64,000 nucleotides of DNA. Source: Peptoclostridium acidaminophilum DSM 3953 (GTDB taxonomy: Bacteria > Bacillota > Clostridia > Peptostreptococcales > Peptostreptococcaceae). Shown in pieces: positions 15,447 through 23,781 of the stretch; position 1 is the stretch's first letter, and the number at the start of each line of letters is the position of its first letter. The DNA is taken from assembly GCF_000597865.1 (NCBI RefSeq), contig NZ_CP007452.1, forward strand, positions 186,001 to 250,000. Reading direction: 5' to 3'. A program made the translations under genes and the position numbers. The notes beneath the pieces were generated by a model, which did no database searches, was not told the DNA's origin, and was given only the letters and a program-made list of their open reading frames with translations.

Positions 15447-16877
15447 GTGACTGAGCTTTTTTTGAATAGAAGACTGGGGGAAATATCCCAAAAGGGTATG
15501 ACATCATTTCACGTGCCGGCCCATAATGGAGGAAAGCTTTTTAAAAGGCTGGGCATTGAAGAATATGAAGCTGGGGTATTGGGCATCGACATGACGGAGC
15601 TCCCCGGCACCGACAATCTTCACAACCCGCAGGATGTCATCTTGCAGGCTCAAAATGCTGCGAGCAGGATTTTCGGAAGCGATGAGTCCTTCTTTCTTGT
15701 GAATGGGACAACAGGAGGCATTTATGCAGCTATAATGAGCTGTCTTGATCCGGGAGGCAAGCTTATTATGGACAGAAACAGCCACATGAGCGCATACAAT
15801 GCCTGCCTGCTGGGGAGGATAGATCCAGTTTATGCTGCGTCGAGGATAGATGAGAAAAGGGGAATACCCCTGCCGGCATCCGAGGAGTCTATAGAGCGGG
15901 CCATAAAGGAAAATCCTGATGCCGGGGCTGTGTTTGTGACAAGTCCAACATACTATGGAGACTGCATTGACATATCCCGCATAAGCAAAGCGGCACATAA
16001 ATGCGGCATGGTCTTGATTGTGGATGCGGCTCACGGTTCGCACCTTGGACTTAGCGCCCTTTTGCCACCGTCCGCAATAAAGTCGGGTGCAGACATGGCA
16101 GTTTGCAGCATACACAAGACTCTGGGCTCTTTTACGCAGTCATCAATGCTCCATGTCAAAGGAGAACGTGCAGACAGGGAAAGGCTGCGCAGCCTTTTGC
16201 GGATTTTCCAGTCTACAAGCCCGTCATACCTGCTCATGAGCTCGCTTGAGATGGCTGCCCACATATATGAAAAGCACGGGGAAAGGCTTATGGGGGAATT
16301 GCTAGGATATATATATGAAATTGCCGATGTCTTCAAGGGATTTGACAATATAAAGCTGTATGAAGGAAAAGCAAGCGGATTTGACATGACAAAGCTGTTC
16401 GTGGTGACAACGGCTACTGGAGTAAGCGGATACGAAATAGAAGAGCTGCTGAGGGAAAACTACAAAATACAGCCTGAATTTTCAACTCCGCACGGTGTGC
16501 TATTCGTAAGCACTATAGGAAATGGCGGGAGTGACTTTGACGCGCTTAAGGCGGCTCTTTTCGAAATAGATAAGCTGAGGCGATGCGGCAGCCTGCCTGC
16601 AATTCCGCAATACCCTGGAGCTATGCCCAAAGCGGTAGCTAGCATATCGAGCGCGTTTTACATGAAAAAGCGGCTGGTTCCGCTGGAAGAATCCAAGGGC
16701 TGTATTTGTGGGGATTATATAATTCCATATCCCCCCGGGATACCTCTGGTTGCACCTGGAGAGCTAATTGGAGATGATGTGCTTGAATACGTTAGAGCGG
16801 CGCTGCACATGGGAATGCACGTTAATGGCGTAGGGACTGATGAAAATAAAAGCGTTAAAGTGATAGAAATGCAATAG
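15447..16877 (+). CDS. PLP-dependent Orn/Lys/Arg decarboxylase-family protein
   Basis: A 476-residue fold-type I PLP enzyme of the short YaaO/SpeA-like decarboxylase group. Visible features are SFHVPAHNGG near the N-terminus, the cofactor-binding VNGTTGGIYAA, the Asp-containing IVDAAHGSHLG, and the PLP lysine in CSIHKTLGSF (Lys224). The C-terminal domain holds PYPPGIPLVAPGE, typical of the family. Members remove CO2 from arginine, lysine or ornithine, giving polyamine precursors; which substrate is used cannot be read here. GTG 15447 follows AAGGGAGGG. In several Firmicutes a relative (yaaO) sits at the start of the tmk-holB region, but those genes are not seen here. A paralogue is at 55730-57178. 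Confidence 0.75.
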   Translation: MTELFLNRRLGEISQKGMTSFHVPAHNGGKLFKRLGIEEYEAGVLGIDMTELPGTDNLHNPQDVILQAQNAASRIFGSDESFFLVNGTTGGIYAAIMSCLDPGGKLIMDRNSHMSAYNACLLGRIDPVYAASRIDEKRGIPLPASEESIERAIKENPDAGAVFVTSPTYYGDCIDISRISKAAHKCGMVLIVDAAHGSHLGLSALLPPSAIKSGADMAVCSIHKTLGSFTQSSMLHVKGERADRERLRSLLRIFQSTSPSYLLMSSLEMAAHIYEKHGERLMGELLGYIYEIADVFKGFDNIKLYEGKASGFDMTKLFVVTTATGVSGYEIEELLRENYKIQPEFSTPHGVLFVSTIGNGGSDFDALKAALFEIDKLRRCGSLPAIPQYPGAMPKAVASISSAFYMKKRLVPLEESKGCICGDYIIPYPPGIPLVAPGELIGDDVLEYVRAALHMGMHVNGVGTDENKSVKVIEMQ

Positions 16878-16967
16878 AGGCGTCTATATTGCAGTACAAT
16901 GCGGCAGCTGGAAATGCAGAGTATAATACGGTTGTGTAGCTATAAGCAGAGCAAAGGAGTGTTTTTT

Positions 16968-18419
16968 ATGAACAAAATAACTATAGTTGGTCTTGGACCT
17001 GGGGATATTGATCTTATAAGCAGGGGCGCAATGGAGGCCCTTAAGAATTCAAAGCGTGCTGTGTTAAGGACAAAGGAGCATCCTGTAGTAGAAAAGCTGA
17101 TAGAAGAGGGCGTGGAGTTTGACTCTCTGGACAGATACTACGAAACTGAATGCAGCTTTGAGAAGGTCTATAGCAGCATTGCGGAGCACATAGTATCCAT
17201 GGCAAAGGAAGGCGTTGTTTATGCTGTTCCCGGCCACCCCAGGGTGGCGGAAAATACCGTTTCACTGATAGAAAAGCTCGCGGGCGAAAAAGGCATAGGG
17301 CTTGAAATAATACCGTCCATGAGCTTTGTAGACGCCATGTTCAATGCGCTCGGCTTTGATCCTTCCGATGGGTTCGTGCTGCTTGATGCGCTCAGCTTCA
17401 AAAGCAGGGAGGTAAGCAGCGACAAGGCTGTGATAATAACGCAGGTTTACAGCAAATTTGTGGCTTCGGAGACAAAATTGAAATTAATGGAGTATTATGA
17501 CGATGACCAGGGCATATATGTTGTTGGGCATGCAGGTATAAAGGGCAGTGAAAGCATTGTGAGTATGCCGCTTTGTGAGCTGGACCACTACAAGGGGTTT
17601 GATCATCTTACAAGCGTGTATGTGCCCAGAGGCTCAAGCAAAAAATTCAAGGACGTATATGAGCTTGAAGATATCATGGATAAGCTGAGATCAAAAGACG
17701 GGTGTCCTTGGGACATAAAGCAAACCCACCAGTCCATAAAAAAGTGTCTGATCGAGGAAGCCTATGAGCTTGCAGACGCCATTGAAAATGATGATGTGGA
17801 AGGTATGATAGAGGAGCTGGGGGATGTGCTTCTGCAGGTCGTATTCCACTCGCAGATCGGCAAGGAAGAGGGCCTTTTCAACCTCGACGAGGTGGCGGAC
17901 AGCATATGCAAAAAACTTATATACAGACATCCGCACGTATTCGGAGAAGACAAGTACGAGGAAGCCACGTTCATGAAGAAGTGGGAGGACATGAAGAAGG
18001 CTGAAAAGGGGGAAGAGACTGTGGCGGAAGGCCTGATAAGGATTCCGAGGCATCTTCCGGCGCTGATAAGGGCTCACAAGGCTCAGACCAAGGCGGCGTA
18101 TGTAGGATTCGACTGGAAAGAGATTGAAGATGTGTATAAAAAAGTTCAGGAAGAATACAAAGAAGTTGTTGACGCGCATGCAGCCGGCGATATACAATAC
18201 ATACAGGAAGAGTTAGGCGATTTGCTGTTTTCAGTAGTCAATCTGTCCAGATTTTTGAAAGTCGATCCGGAAGAGTCACTCAACATTACAACCGAAAAAT
18301 TTATAAGAAGATTTCAATTTGTAGAGATAGAAGCCGCAAAAATGGGTAAGAATATTCAGGATATGACATTGGAAGAGATGGACATGCTATGGGAAGCGGC
18401 CAAAAAAGTGCTGGGTTAA
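16968..18419 (+). CDS. mazG: MazG-family NTP pyrophosphohydrolase with N-terminal tetrapyrrole-methylase-like domain (YabN type)
   Basis: A 483-residue fusion. Residues 1 to about 220 form a SAM-dependent methylase-like domain (MNKITIVGLGPGDIDLISRG, YAVPGHPRVAE). The rest carries two MazG repeats, the first with CPWDIKQTHQSIKKCLIEEA and the metal-binding EELGDVLLQVVFHS, the second with EELGDLLFSVVNLSRFL. MazG hydrolyses NTPs to NMP plus PPi, clearing abnormal nucleotides. The methylase-like domain has unknown function in this fusion. The frame stays open to 16899, but AAAGGAG at 16953-16959 places the start at ATG 16968. In Firmicutes the gene follows spoVT-spoVB; here rRNA genes and three others separate them. 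Confidence 0.9.
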   Translation: MNKITIVGLGPGDIDLISRGAMEALKNSKRAVLRTKEHPVVEKLIEEGVEFDSLDRYYETECSFEKVYSSIAEHIVSMAKEGVVYAVPGHPRVAENTVSLIEKLAGEKGIGLEIIPSMSFVDAMFNALGFDPSDGFVLLDALSFKSREVSSDKAVIITQVYSKFVASETKLKLMEYYDDDQGIYVVGHAGIKGSESIVSMPLCELDHYKGFDHLTSVYVPRGSSKKFKDVYELEDIMDKLRSKDGCPWDIKQTHQSIKKCLIEEAYELADAIENDDVEGMIEELGDVLLQVVFHSQIGKEEGLFNLDEVADSICKKLIYRHPHVFGEDKYEEATFMKKWEDMKKAEKGEETVAEGLIRIPRHLPALIRAHKAQTKAAYVGFDWKEIEDVYKKVQEEYKEVVDAHAAGDIQYIQEELGDLLFSVVNLSRFLKVDPEESLNITTEKFIRRFQFVEIEAAKMGKNIQDMTLEEMDMLWEAAKKVLG

Positions 18420-18493
18420 AATTTGGTTTGTCCAAGACACTCCAAAAGTGTTACTAATAAATTCTTAATATATTTTATGGGGAGGTAGTTATT

Positions 18494-18772
18494 GTGAACA
18501 AAGCTGAATTAGTGGCTAAAATGGCTGAAAAGAGTAACCTAACTAAGAAGGATGCAGAGGCGGCTCTAAACGCGTTCATGAAGACAGTTGAAGACGCTCT
18601 TATAAGCAATGACAAGGTTCAACTAGTTGGTTTTGGAACTTTCGAGGTTAGAGAAAGAGCAGCTAGAACAGGAAGAAACCCAAGAAATCCTGAGCAAGAA
18701 ATAGAAATACCAGCATCTAAAGCTCCAGTATTCAAGGCTGGAAAAGGACTTAAGGAAATAGTTAACAAGTAA
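18494..18772 (+). CDS. hup: DNA-binding protein HU
   Basis: A 92-residue HU protein: [20 protein letters not shown] at the N-terminus, the hallmark [20 protein letters not shown] for the DNA-embracing arm (proline in RNPRNP), and the C-terminal [12 protein letters not shown]. It compacts and bends DNA as a dimer. GTG 18494 follows GGGGAGGT. In Bacillus-like genomes an HU gene often sits beside mazG and yabO as here. A clear terminator follows. Confidence 0.95.
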   Translation: MNKAELVAKMAEKSNLTKKDAEAALNAFMKTVEDALISNDKVQLVGFGTFEVRERAARTGRNPRNPEQEIEIPASKAPVFKAGKGLKEIVNK

Positions 18773-18792
18773 TACAATTATACATAAAAGAT

Positions 18793-18827
18793 AAAAGTAC
18801 GGATGCGCTCCGTGCTTTTTATTTTTT
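18793..18827 (+). terminator. Terminator after hup
   Basis: AAAAGTACGGA (18793-18803) pairs with TCCGTGCTTTT (18809-18819) with one G-U pair, followed by a T-rich run. Confidence 0.85.
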
Positions 18828-18940
18828 TGCGCAGGTATAATCGGGAAGGCGGATGCATGAAAGTGTAAATGGCTTTTCCTTGTGGTATAATAAAAACTAT
18901 AATGATTGTTATTTAAAATGTAGCTTTGGAGGAATGGCAA

Positions 18941-19198
18941 ATGAGGCTGGACAAATTTTTGAAGGTATCAAGACTTATAAAGCGAAGGACTATAGCTAAA
19001 GAGGCTTGCAATAGCGGCATAATAAGCATAAACGGCAAAACTGCTAAGGCGTCGACGGATATAGCAGTGGGAGACGTTATTGAAATAAGGTTTGGAGAAA
19101 AGCTCACAAGGGTTAAGGTCACAGAAATAAGGGAGCATGTCCTCAAGAAGGAAGCCTGTGAAATGTATGAAGTGATCCAGCAGGATATGGAGCTTTAA
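18941..19198 (+). CDS. rqcP: S4-domain RNA-binding protein RqcP (YabO)
   Basis: An 85-residue protein made almost entirely of an S4 domain: MRLDKFLKVSRLIKRRTIAKEAC, then INGKTAKASTDIAVGDVIEIRFG. RqcP/Hsp15-like proteins bind the stalled 50S-peptidyl-tRNA complex and help RqcH add alanine tails. GGAGGA (18928-18933) fixes the start at ATG 18941. TATAAT lies at 18886-18891 but no good -35 is seen. It is followed after 4 nt by a divIC-like gene; yabP and yabQ, which usually stand between, are absent. Confidence 0.85.
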   Translation: MRLDKFLKVSRLIKRRTIAKEACNSGIISINGKTAKASTDIAVGDVIEIRFGEKLTRVKVTEIREHVLKKEACEMYEVIQQDMEL

Positions 19199-19202
19199 TA
19201 CA

Positions 19203-19520
19203 ATGAATGAAGGCAAAGGGGAGCAGAGCTCCAGAAAGAAGATCAATTATGAGAGGCTCGCTGTAAACATGGCTGTTGTCCTGATATTCGTGTATGTTTG
19301 CATTACGCTTGTAAAGCAGGAAATCACGATACGAAAGTACAAGGCGCAAATAGCCAGCATAGAGCGCAACATAAAAAGCGAAGAATCCGAAATAAAGGTG
19401 CTTCGCAAAAGGATAGAAGAAGCAGGAAGCCTTGAAAGCGTAGAGAGGATAGCTCGAGAAAGGCTCAAGATGGTAAAGCCCGGAGAGATAATGTATATAG
19501 ATTCGCAGGGTGGAAAATAG
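19203..19520 (+). CDS. divIC: Septum formation initiator, DivIC/FtsB family
   Basis: A 105-residue bitopic protein: a basic N-terminal tail of about 20 residues, one membrane helix (VNMAVVLIFVYVCITLV), a coiled coil of about 40 residues rich in E, K and R, and the family's end motif IARERLKMVKPGEIMY. It joins FtsL and DivIB in the division complex. The start lies 4 nt after the S4 gene, so the two are probably co-transcribed. It overlaps nothing once the next gene is started at 19546. Confidence 0.85.
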   Translation: MNEGKGEQSSRKKINYERLAVNMAVVLIFVYVCITLVKQEITIRKYKAQIASIERNIKSEESEIKVLRKRIEEAGSLESVERIARERLKMVKPGEIMYIDSQGGK

Positions 19521-19545
19521 CAGCGCAGATTTGGAGGGGAAGGAT

Positions 19546-20463
19546 ATGAAGGTTGCTGCCATAGATATTGGCACCAATTCAATGAGACTGCTCATAGCTG
19601 ATTATGAAGACGGTAATTTCAAAAATAGAGAAAAGCACATAAATGTAACAAGAATGGGTCTTGATGTGGACAAGAATGGCGTCATAGGAGAAGGAGCCAT
19701 ACAGAGGAATCTGGAGTCCCTTGATCAATTCGGCAGTCTCGCAAGACTGGAGGGCTGCGAAGAGATATGGGCCATAGGTACGTCTGCCCTCAGGGACAGC
19801 AAGAATTCGGATGAGTTTGTGAGGAAAGCGGCAGAAAGATCGGGCATAGCCGTTGAGATAATAAGCGGCGCAATGGAGGCCGACATGGGTTTTGCAGGCG
19901 TGCTTCAGGGACTTGACCGTAAGGATGAGAACATACTTGTCGTGGACATAGGCGGCGGCTCGACTGAGTTCATAGTGGGAAACAAGGACGGAATAAAATT
20001 CATAAAGAGTGAAAACGTAGGCGCGCTGAGAATGACGGAAAAGTTTCTCAGGCGGGATCCCGTTGACACTGAGGAATATGGGCTGATGGAAAATTATGTA
20101 TCGGAAGAGCTTGACGACACTATAGACAAGGTGTGTAAGCTTAACATAAAGAAGGTTGTAGGGATAGGAGGAACCATAACGTCGGTGGCTGCAATGCTCC
20201 AGGAAATGGAGCCCTACGACATGGAAAAAATACACAGCAGCGTTATAATGTACAGTGAAATCAGCCAGCTTCTTGGCAGCCTCAAGAATATGAAGCTGAG
20301 CGAAAAGCGGATGATAAAGGGACTTCAGCCGCAACGGGCCGACATAATAACAGCAGGAGTCGGCATACTCGAGATAATATTAAGAATGATATGCTTCGAC
20401 AGGATGGCCGTAAGCGAATACGACAATCTTGAAGGTCTCGTTGCAAAAAAAATGAACACATAA
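19546..20463 (+). CDS. ppx: Ppx/GppA phosphatase family protein
   Basis: A 305-residue protein of the ASKHA fold. Motifs are AAIDIGTNSMRLLIAD (phosphate 1), GTSALRDSKN, VVDIGGGSTEFIVG (phosphate 2) and GIGGTITSVAAM. Family members cleave phosphate from polyphosphate or from the 5' end of pppGpp; at about 300 residues this is the short two-domain form lacking the HD domain of E. coli Ppx. GGAGGGG (19533-19539) selects ATG 19546 over an in-frame ATG at 19510. Clostridial genomes often place this gene after divIC. It ends three bases before a perfect terminator hairpin. Confidence 0.88.
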   Translation: MKVAAIDIGTNSMRLLIADYEDGNFKNREKHINVTRMGLDVDKNGVIGEGAIQRNLESLDQFGSLARLEGCEEIWAIGTSALRDSKNSDEFVRKAAERSGIAVEIISGAMEADMGFAGVLQGLDRKDENILVVDIGGGSTEFIVGNKDGIKFIKSENVGALRMTEKFLRRDPVDTEEYGLMENYVSEELDDTIDKVCKLNIKKVVGIGGTITSVAAMLQEMEPYDMEKIHSSVIMYSEISQLLGSLKNMKLSEKRMIKGLQPQRADIITAGVGILEIILRMICFDRMAVSEYDNLEGLVAKKMNT

Positions 20464-20464
20464 G

Positions 20465-20495
20465 GAAAGCCCCGCGTATGCGGGGCTTTCTATTC
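20465..20495. terminator. Bidirectional terminator between ppx and the disrupted acidic-protein gene
   Basis: GAAAGCCCCGC (20465-20475) and GCGGGGCTTTC (20480-20490) form a perfect 11-bp stem. It ends ppx on the plus strand and overlaps the original stop codon of the minus-strand gene. Confidence 0.75.
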
Positions 20496-20556
20496 GTCTG
20501 CGAGTTCATCAGGATTGACATATATGTCCACGCCATCTTCATCTTCAAAAATGTCC

Positions 20557-22024
20557 GAGTCTGTCAATAATTATGTGTATGATTCCTTAAAAAAGATATA
20601 TTGTTTTATTGGTTGGTTGCCTGGAAAGCTTTTAAATATGAGCCTTCCAGGCTTTTTATTACTTAAATTAAATATTTTTCCATTTGGTGAAAATAACTAG
20701 AGTGCCAACATTTAATGGTCTTTTTTTTTACAAATACGGGTTAATCCTGTCTTCAAAATATATGCTTAACTGGGCCAGAATCAGGTGCCAGTCTCGCAGT
20801 TTTGTACACCATTTCTGGGTGATATCAGCCGTTGCAAGGTACAGGCTCTTGAATAGAGAATCATCGCTTGGGAATATACTCTTGCTTTTGGTCACTTTTC
20901 TAAGCTGCCTGTTGTAGCTCTCCATGGAGTTTGTCGTGTAGATTATTTTTCTGATTTCATCAGGATACTTGAAATAAGCCGAAAGCTCATCCCAGTTGTT
21001 TCTCCATGATTTTAGGCTTATATAGTATTTTTCACCCCATTTTTCTTCGAGCTTTTCAAGCTCTATTAGGGCTGTTTGCTCGTTTATGGCCGAGTACACT
21101 TCCTTGAGCTCTTTTGCGAAGGCTTTTCTGTCCTTGTATGATACATAGCTTAGCGAGTTTCTTATCTGATGGACTATGCATCTTTGTATGTCCGTGTTTG
21201 GAAAAACCGCTCTTATCGCATCAGAGAAGCCGTTTAGCCCATCTATTGATGCTATAAGGATGTCTTTTACGCCCCTGTTTTTCAAGTCGTTTAGAACCTG
21301 CAGCCAGTACTTGGCTGTCTCGTTTTCCCCTATCCAAAGGCCAAGTACATCCTTTTTGCCCTCGATGTTGACTCCTATTACTGCGTATGCGGCCTTGCAG
21401 ATAACCTTGCCATCCTGCCTGACTTTATAGTGTATCGCGTCCATAAATATAATCGGATAAATCGGCTCTAGCGGCCGATTTTGCCATTCTTGAGCAAGTG
21501 GAAGGATCTTATCTGTTATCTTTGATATTAGTGTGGGAGAAGCATCTATCCCGTATATCTTTTCTAGCTGAGCTGCTATGTCTCTTGTTGTCATGCCCTT
21601 TGCATACATTCCTATTACTTGGTCTTCTATTCCTGATACGCTTCTTTGATGATTTTTTACAACCACAGGCTCAAAATCACCGTCCCTATCTCTTGGCACC
21701 TCGATTTCAAACTCCCCAAGGTCTGATAGTATCTTCTTGCTTCTTTTGCCGTTTCGGCTATTAGTCGTTTCCTTGTTTTTATAGTCATATTTTGAATATC
21801 CAAGGTGCTCATCAAGTTCAGCCTCAAGCATCTCCTGGATTGTTTCTGAAAACATGTCCTTAAGAGCCTCATGGATGTCCTTTGCATCCTTGATTCCGTA
21901 ATGCTTTATCATTTGTCTTATTTGATCTTTACTTAAAATCCCCATATAAAAAGTGCATACCTCCTTGAATGATAGTTTGATTATATCAATTCCAAGGAAG
22001 ATACACACTTTATTTTACACACTC
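20557..22024 (-). mobile_element. IS256-family insertion sequence, 1,468 bp
   Basis: The ends are imperfect inverted repeats: GAGTCTGTCAATAATTATGT at 20557 and, on the other strand, GAGTGTGTAAAATAAAGTGT at 22024. The element is flanked by the 8-bp direct repeat AAATGTCC (20549-20556 and 22025-22032). One transposase gene fills most of it. Near the left end a hairpin with T run (GCCTGGAA 20619-20626, TTCCAGGC 20645-20652) would stop transcription entering from ppx. The sharp target repeat suggests a recent insertion. Confidence 0.9.
20728..21945 (-). CDS. IS256-family transposase
   Basis: A 405-residue mutator-type transposase. It has the family's N-terminal ELDEHLGYSKYD, the DDE catalytic residues Asp169 (PIIFMDAIHYK), Asp235 (ILIASIDGLNGF) and Glu342 (YTTNSMESYNRQLRK), and the CxxH-like CIVHQIRNS segment between D and E. 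Length fits the family (about 400). ATG 21945 is taken as start; AAGGAGG lies about 14 nt upstream, a rather wide gap, and no better start codon lies between. All catalytic residues are present, so it may be active. Confidence 0.93.
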   Translation of the reverse strand: MGILSKDQIRQMIKHYGIKDAKDIHEALKDMFSETIQEMLEAELDEHLGYSKYDYKNKETTNSRNGKRSKKILSDLGEFEIEVPRDRDGDFEPVVVKNHQRSVSGIEDQVIGMYAKGMTTRDIAAQLEKIYGIDASPTLISKITDKILPLAQEWQNRPLEPIYPIIFMDAIHYKVRQDGKVICKAAYAVIGVNIEGKKDVLGLWIGENETAKYWLQVLNDLKNRGVKDILIASIDGLNGFSDAIRAVFPNTDIQRCIVHQIRNSLSYVSYKDRKAFAKELKEVYSAINEQTALIELEKLEEKWGEKYYISLKSWRNNWDELSAYFKYPDEIRKIIYTTNSMESYNRQLRKVTKSKSIFPSDDSLFKSLYLATADITQKWCTKLRDWHLILAQLSIYFEDRINPYL

Positions 22025-22445
22025 AAATGTCCTCATCAGTCCAATTTCCATCAAGGCCAAGGCCTTCTGAATCTTCAAACTCTATTTCTGTTTCTTCAAT
22101 CTGTATCTCCCATGTGTTGTCTTTCATAAATATGACGAAAAAAATATCGTGTGTAGGCTCGGTCTCTATTTTTGTAAAATCAAGAACCCTGCCATCCTCG
22201 AGCAATTCTATAGGGTATTTCTTCCATATGGCTTCAGTGTCGTCGATTGTCTCTGTCGATTTGCTGTTCATGGCGGCAATTATCCACTCCCTGAGTATCT
22301 CAAGTTCATCCTCGTCATCAACGTATTCGCCGTTGTAGAAGACGCCTTCAAAGTTATTGCTGCCAAGCACCTCACCGTTAAGAAACAGGAAGCTGCCCCA
22401 GAATGTCTTGGAAAGAACTTTTTGTATGAAGTCATCTTGATTCAT
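22023..22445 (-). CDS. Truncated acidic protein (remaining open frame)
   Basis: This is the part of the interrupted gene that can still be translated: 140 residues, ATG 22445 behind GAGGTGATG, TGA created by the first bases of the insertion element. The sequence is rich in D, E, N and W (EIQIEETEIEFEDSEGLGLD). No known domain is recognised. The leader holds a 10-bp inverted repeat at 22476-22510. Confidence 0.6.
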   Translation of the reverse strand: MNQDDFIQKVLSKTFWGSFLFLNGEVLGSNNFEGVFYNGEYVDDEDELEILREWIIAAMNSKSTETIDDTEAIWKKYPIELLEDGRVLDFTKIETEPTHDIFFVIFMKDNTWEIQIEETEIEFEDSEGLGLDGNWTDEDI

Positions 22446-22475
22446 AACATCACCTCGCTTACTCTTATGTTGATA

Positions 22476-22510
22476 TGATACTAATACCCTTGAAAAGGCA
22501 ATTAGTATCA
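22476..22510. promoter_or_regulatory. Long inverted repeat in the leader of the acidic-protein gene
   Basis: TGATACTAAT (22476-22485) is perfectly inverted as ATTAGTATCA (22501-22510), with an inner CCTT/AAGG pair in the loop. It lies 30 bp upstream of the minus-strand start and could be an operator or an RNA hairpin. No T run follows on either strand. Confidence 0.5.
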
Positions 22511-22644
22511 ATAAATATTGTATAGTGCGCAGGTTATATAAAAAGAAGATTGTTGAAAAGCTTTTAGAAGGCATGCGGCGATGGTATCATTATGATAATA
22601 TGTAAAATAAAACATATACCATAATATAATTTCGGAGGGAAATT

Positions 22645-23538
22645 ATGAAAGCGCTTATAATAAACAACCCTTCTTCTGGAAGAGCATCTCTTCAAAAGAA
22701 TCTCGAGAGTATTGTTGGCAGGCTTGTGCTTGAGGGGACTCTCAGCAGCGTTAAAAAATTCGACACAAGCGTGAGTTTTGACTATGAAAAAGCCGTAAGA
22801 GATGGAGTGGAGTCTGGACTGGACGTAATAATAGCCCTTGGCGGAGACGGAACTATAAACCATGTTGTCAACGGCATGATGAAGGCAGGTGCAGATGTGC
22901 CTCTTGCCATAATACCAGCAGGCACAGTGAATGATTTTGCGGGATTTTTCAATATGCCGTCGGATATAGACGAGATATGCCGGATGATAAGAGGAATGAA
23001 GACAAAGGCAGTGGACGTATGCACATTAAACGACAAATATTTCATAAATGTCGCAGCCTGCGGCCTTTTCACTGATATAGCTCTTACCACAACGGTTGAA
23101 TCCAAGACCATACTGGGAAGGCTTGCCTACTACGCGGAAGGGCTAAAGGAGATTCCAAAACAGATATTCCAGTCATTTCCGCTAAAATTTACAGTTGCCG
23201 GAGAGAGCTTCGAAAGCGAGATTTCGCTCTTTGCCGTCTCTAACACTACATTTGCAGGCGGTTTCAAAAAATTCGCCCCTAATGCTACAATTGACGATGG
23301 GCTATTTGATGTTGTAGTCATAGAAAAGACTGACATACTCGATTTTGCAAACCTTTTTATGGGGGTTTTGAAAGGAGACCATGTTACAAGCAATGCAGTC
23401 AAGTATTTCAAGACAGACCGCCTTCGCGTGGAGACTTTGGGAGCAGAGCTGCGCATAGACATGGACGGCGAAGACGGAGGCGGTTTTCCGGCTGAGTTCG
23501 GAATACTTCACAAGGCTCTGAAAATATATGTGCCCTAG
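22645..23538 (+). CDS. Diacylglycerol/lipid kinase, YegS/DgkB family
   Basis: A 297-residue kinase. The N-terminal nucleotide-binding half has MKALIINNPSSGRA and the catalytic loop ALGGDGTINHVVNGMM, followed by IIPAGTVNDFAGFF. The C-terminal beta-sandwich carries the late acidic GLFDVVVIEKTD and ends in KIYVP. Family members phosphorylate diacylglycerol, recycling lipid from teichoic acid and glycolipid synthesis, at the inner face of the membrane. ATG 22645 follows CGGAGGG. It is a single-gene unit with a 16-bp terminator stem behind it. Confidence 0.88.
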   Translation: MKALIINNPSSGRASLQKNLESIVGRLVLEGTLSSVKKFDTSVSFDYEKAVRDGVESGLDVIIALGGDGTINHVVNGMMKAGADVPLAIIPAGTVNDFAGFFNMPSDIDEICRMIRGMKTKAVDVCTLNDKYFINVAACGLFTDIALTTTVESKTILGRLAYYAEGLKEIPKQIFQSFPLKFTVAGESFESEISLFAVSNTTFAGGFKKFAPNATIDDGLFDVVVIEKTDILDFANLFMGVLKGDHVTSNAVKYFKTDRLRVETLGAELRIDMDGEDGGGFPAEFGILHKALKIYVP

Positions 23539-23559
23539 CCTGCAGATATGAAAATGAAA

Positions 23560-23606
23560 TGGGAATAGCAGCCAAGGATAAATTTTGGCTGCTATTCCCA
23601 TTTTTG
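23560..23606 (+). terminator. Terminator of the lipid kinase gene
   Basis: A perfect 16-bp stem (23560-23575 with 23585-23600, TGGGAATAGCAGCCAA) followed by TTTTT. Confidence 0.92.
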
Positions 23607-23781
23607 CGTCTTAAAGCTTTTAGAATTGCTTAACTTATAGATGGATTTAATGGATGAGCGTGATGTTATAAGCAAATTCAATTTCAATTGTAGCCAAACT
23701 TTAGATATAATTAAAAATATAATAAGAAAGATAGTTTTATGCCTGATTTTGTTTTTTAAAACGGACAGAGGTGAATAGGCC

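Larger units (their letters stand above)
20490..22445 (-). pseudogene. Small acidic protein gene interrupted by an IS256-family element
   Basis: Joining complement(22025-22445) to complement(20490-20548), with one copy of the 8-bp target repeat, restores one 480-nt frame of 159 residues ending NPDELADE. Start ATG 22445 follows GAGGTGATG. With the element present, translation stops at 22023-22025 after 140 residues, so 20 residues (IFEDEDG... to ELADE) are lost and a chance Ile stands before the new TGA. The protein begins MNQDDFIQKVLSKTFWGSFL and is strongly acidic toward its end. I do not recognise the family and see no membrane segment or signal. The lost piece is just an acidic tail, so the shortened protein may still fold. 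Confidence 0.8.

Noticed and set aside
16899-16967. Longer N-terminus for the MazG protein
   Set aside because: The good ribosome-binding site AAAGGAG and normal family N-terminus MNKITIVGLGPGD support ATG 16968.
20515-20917. Two short plus-strand frames at the left end of the IS256-family element
   Set aside because: They overlap the element's inverted repeat, its hairpin and the transposase 3' end, have no ribosome site and no family likeness.
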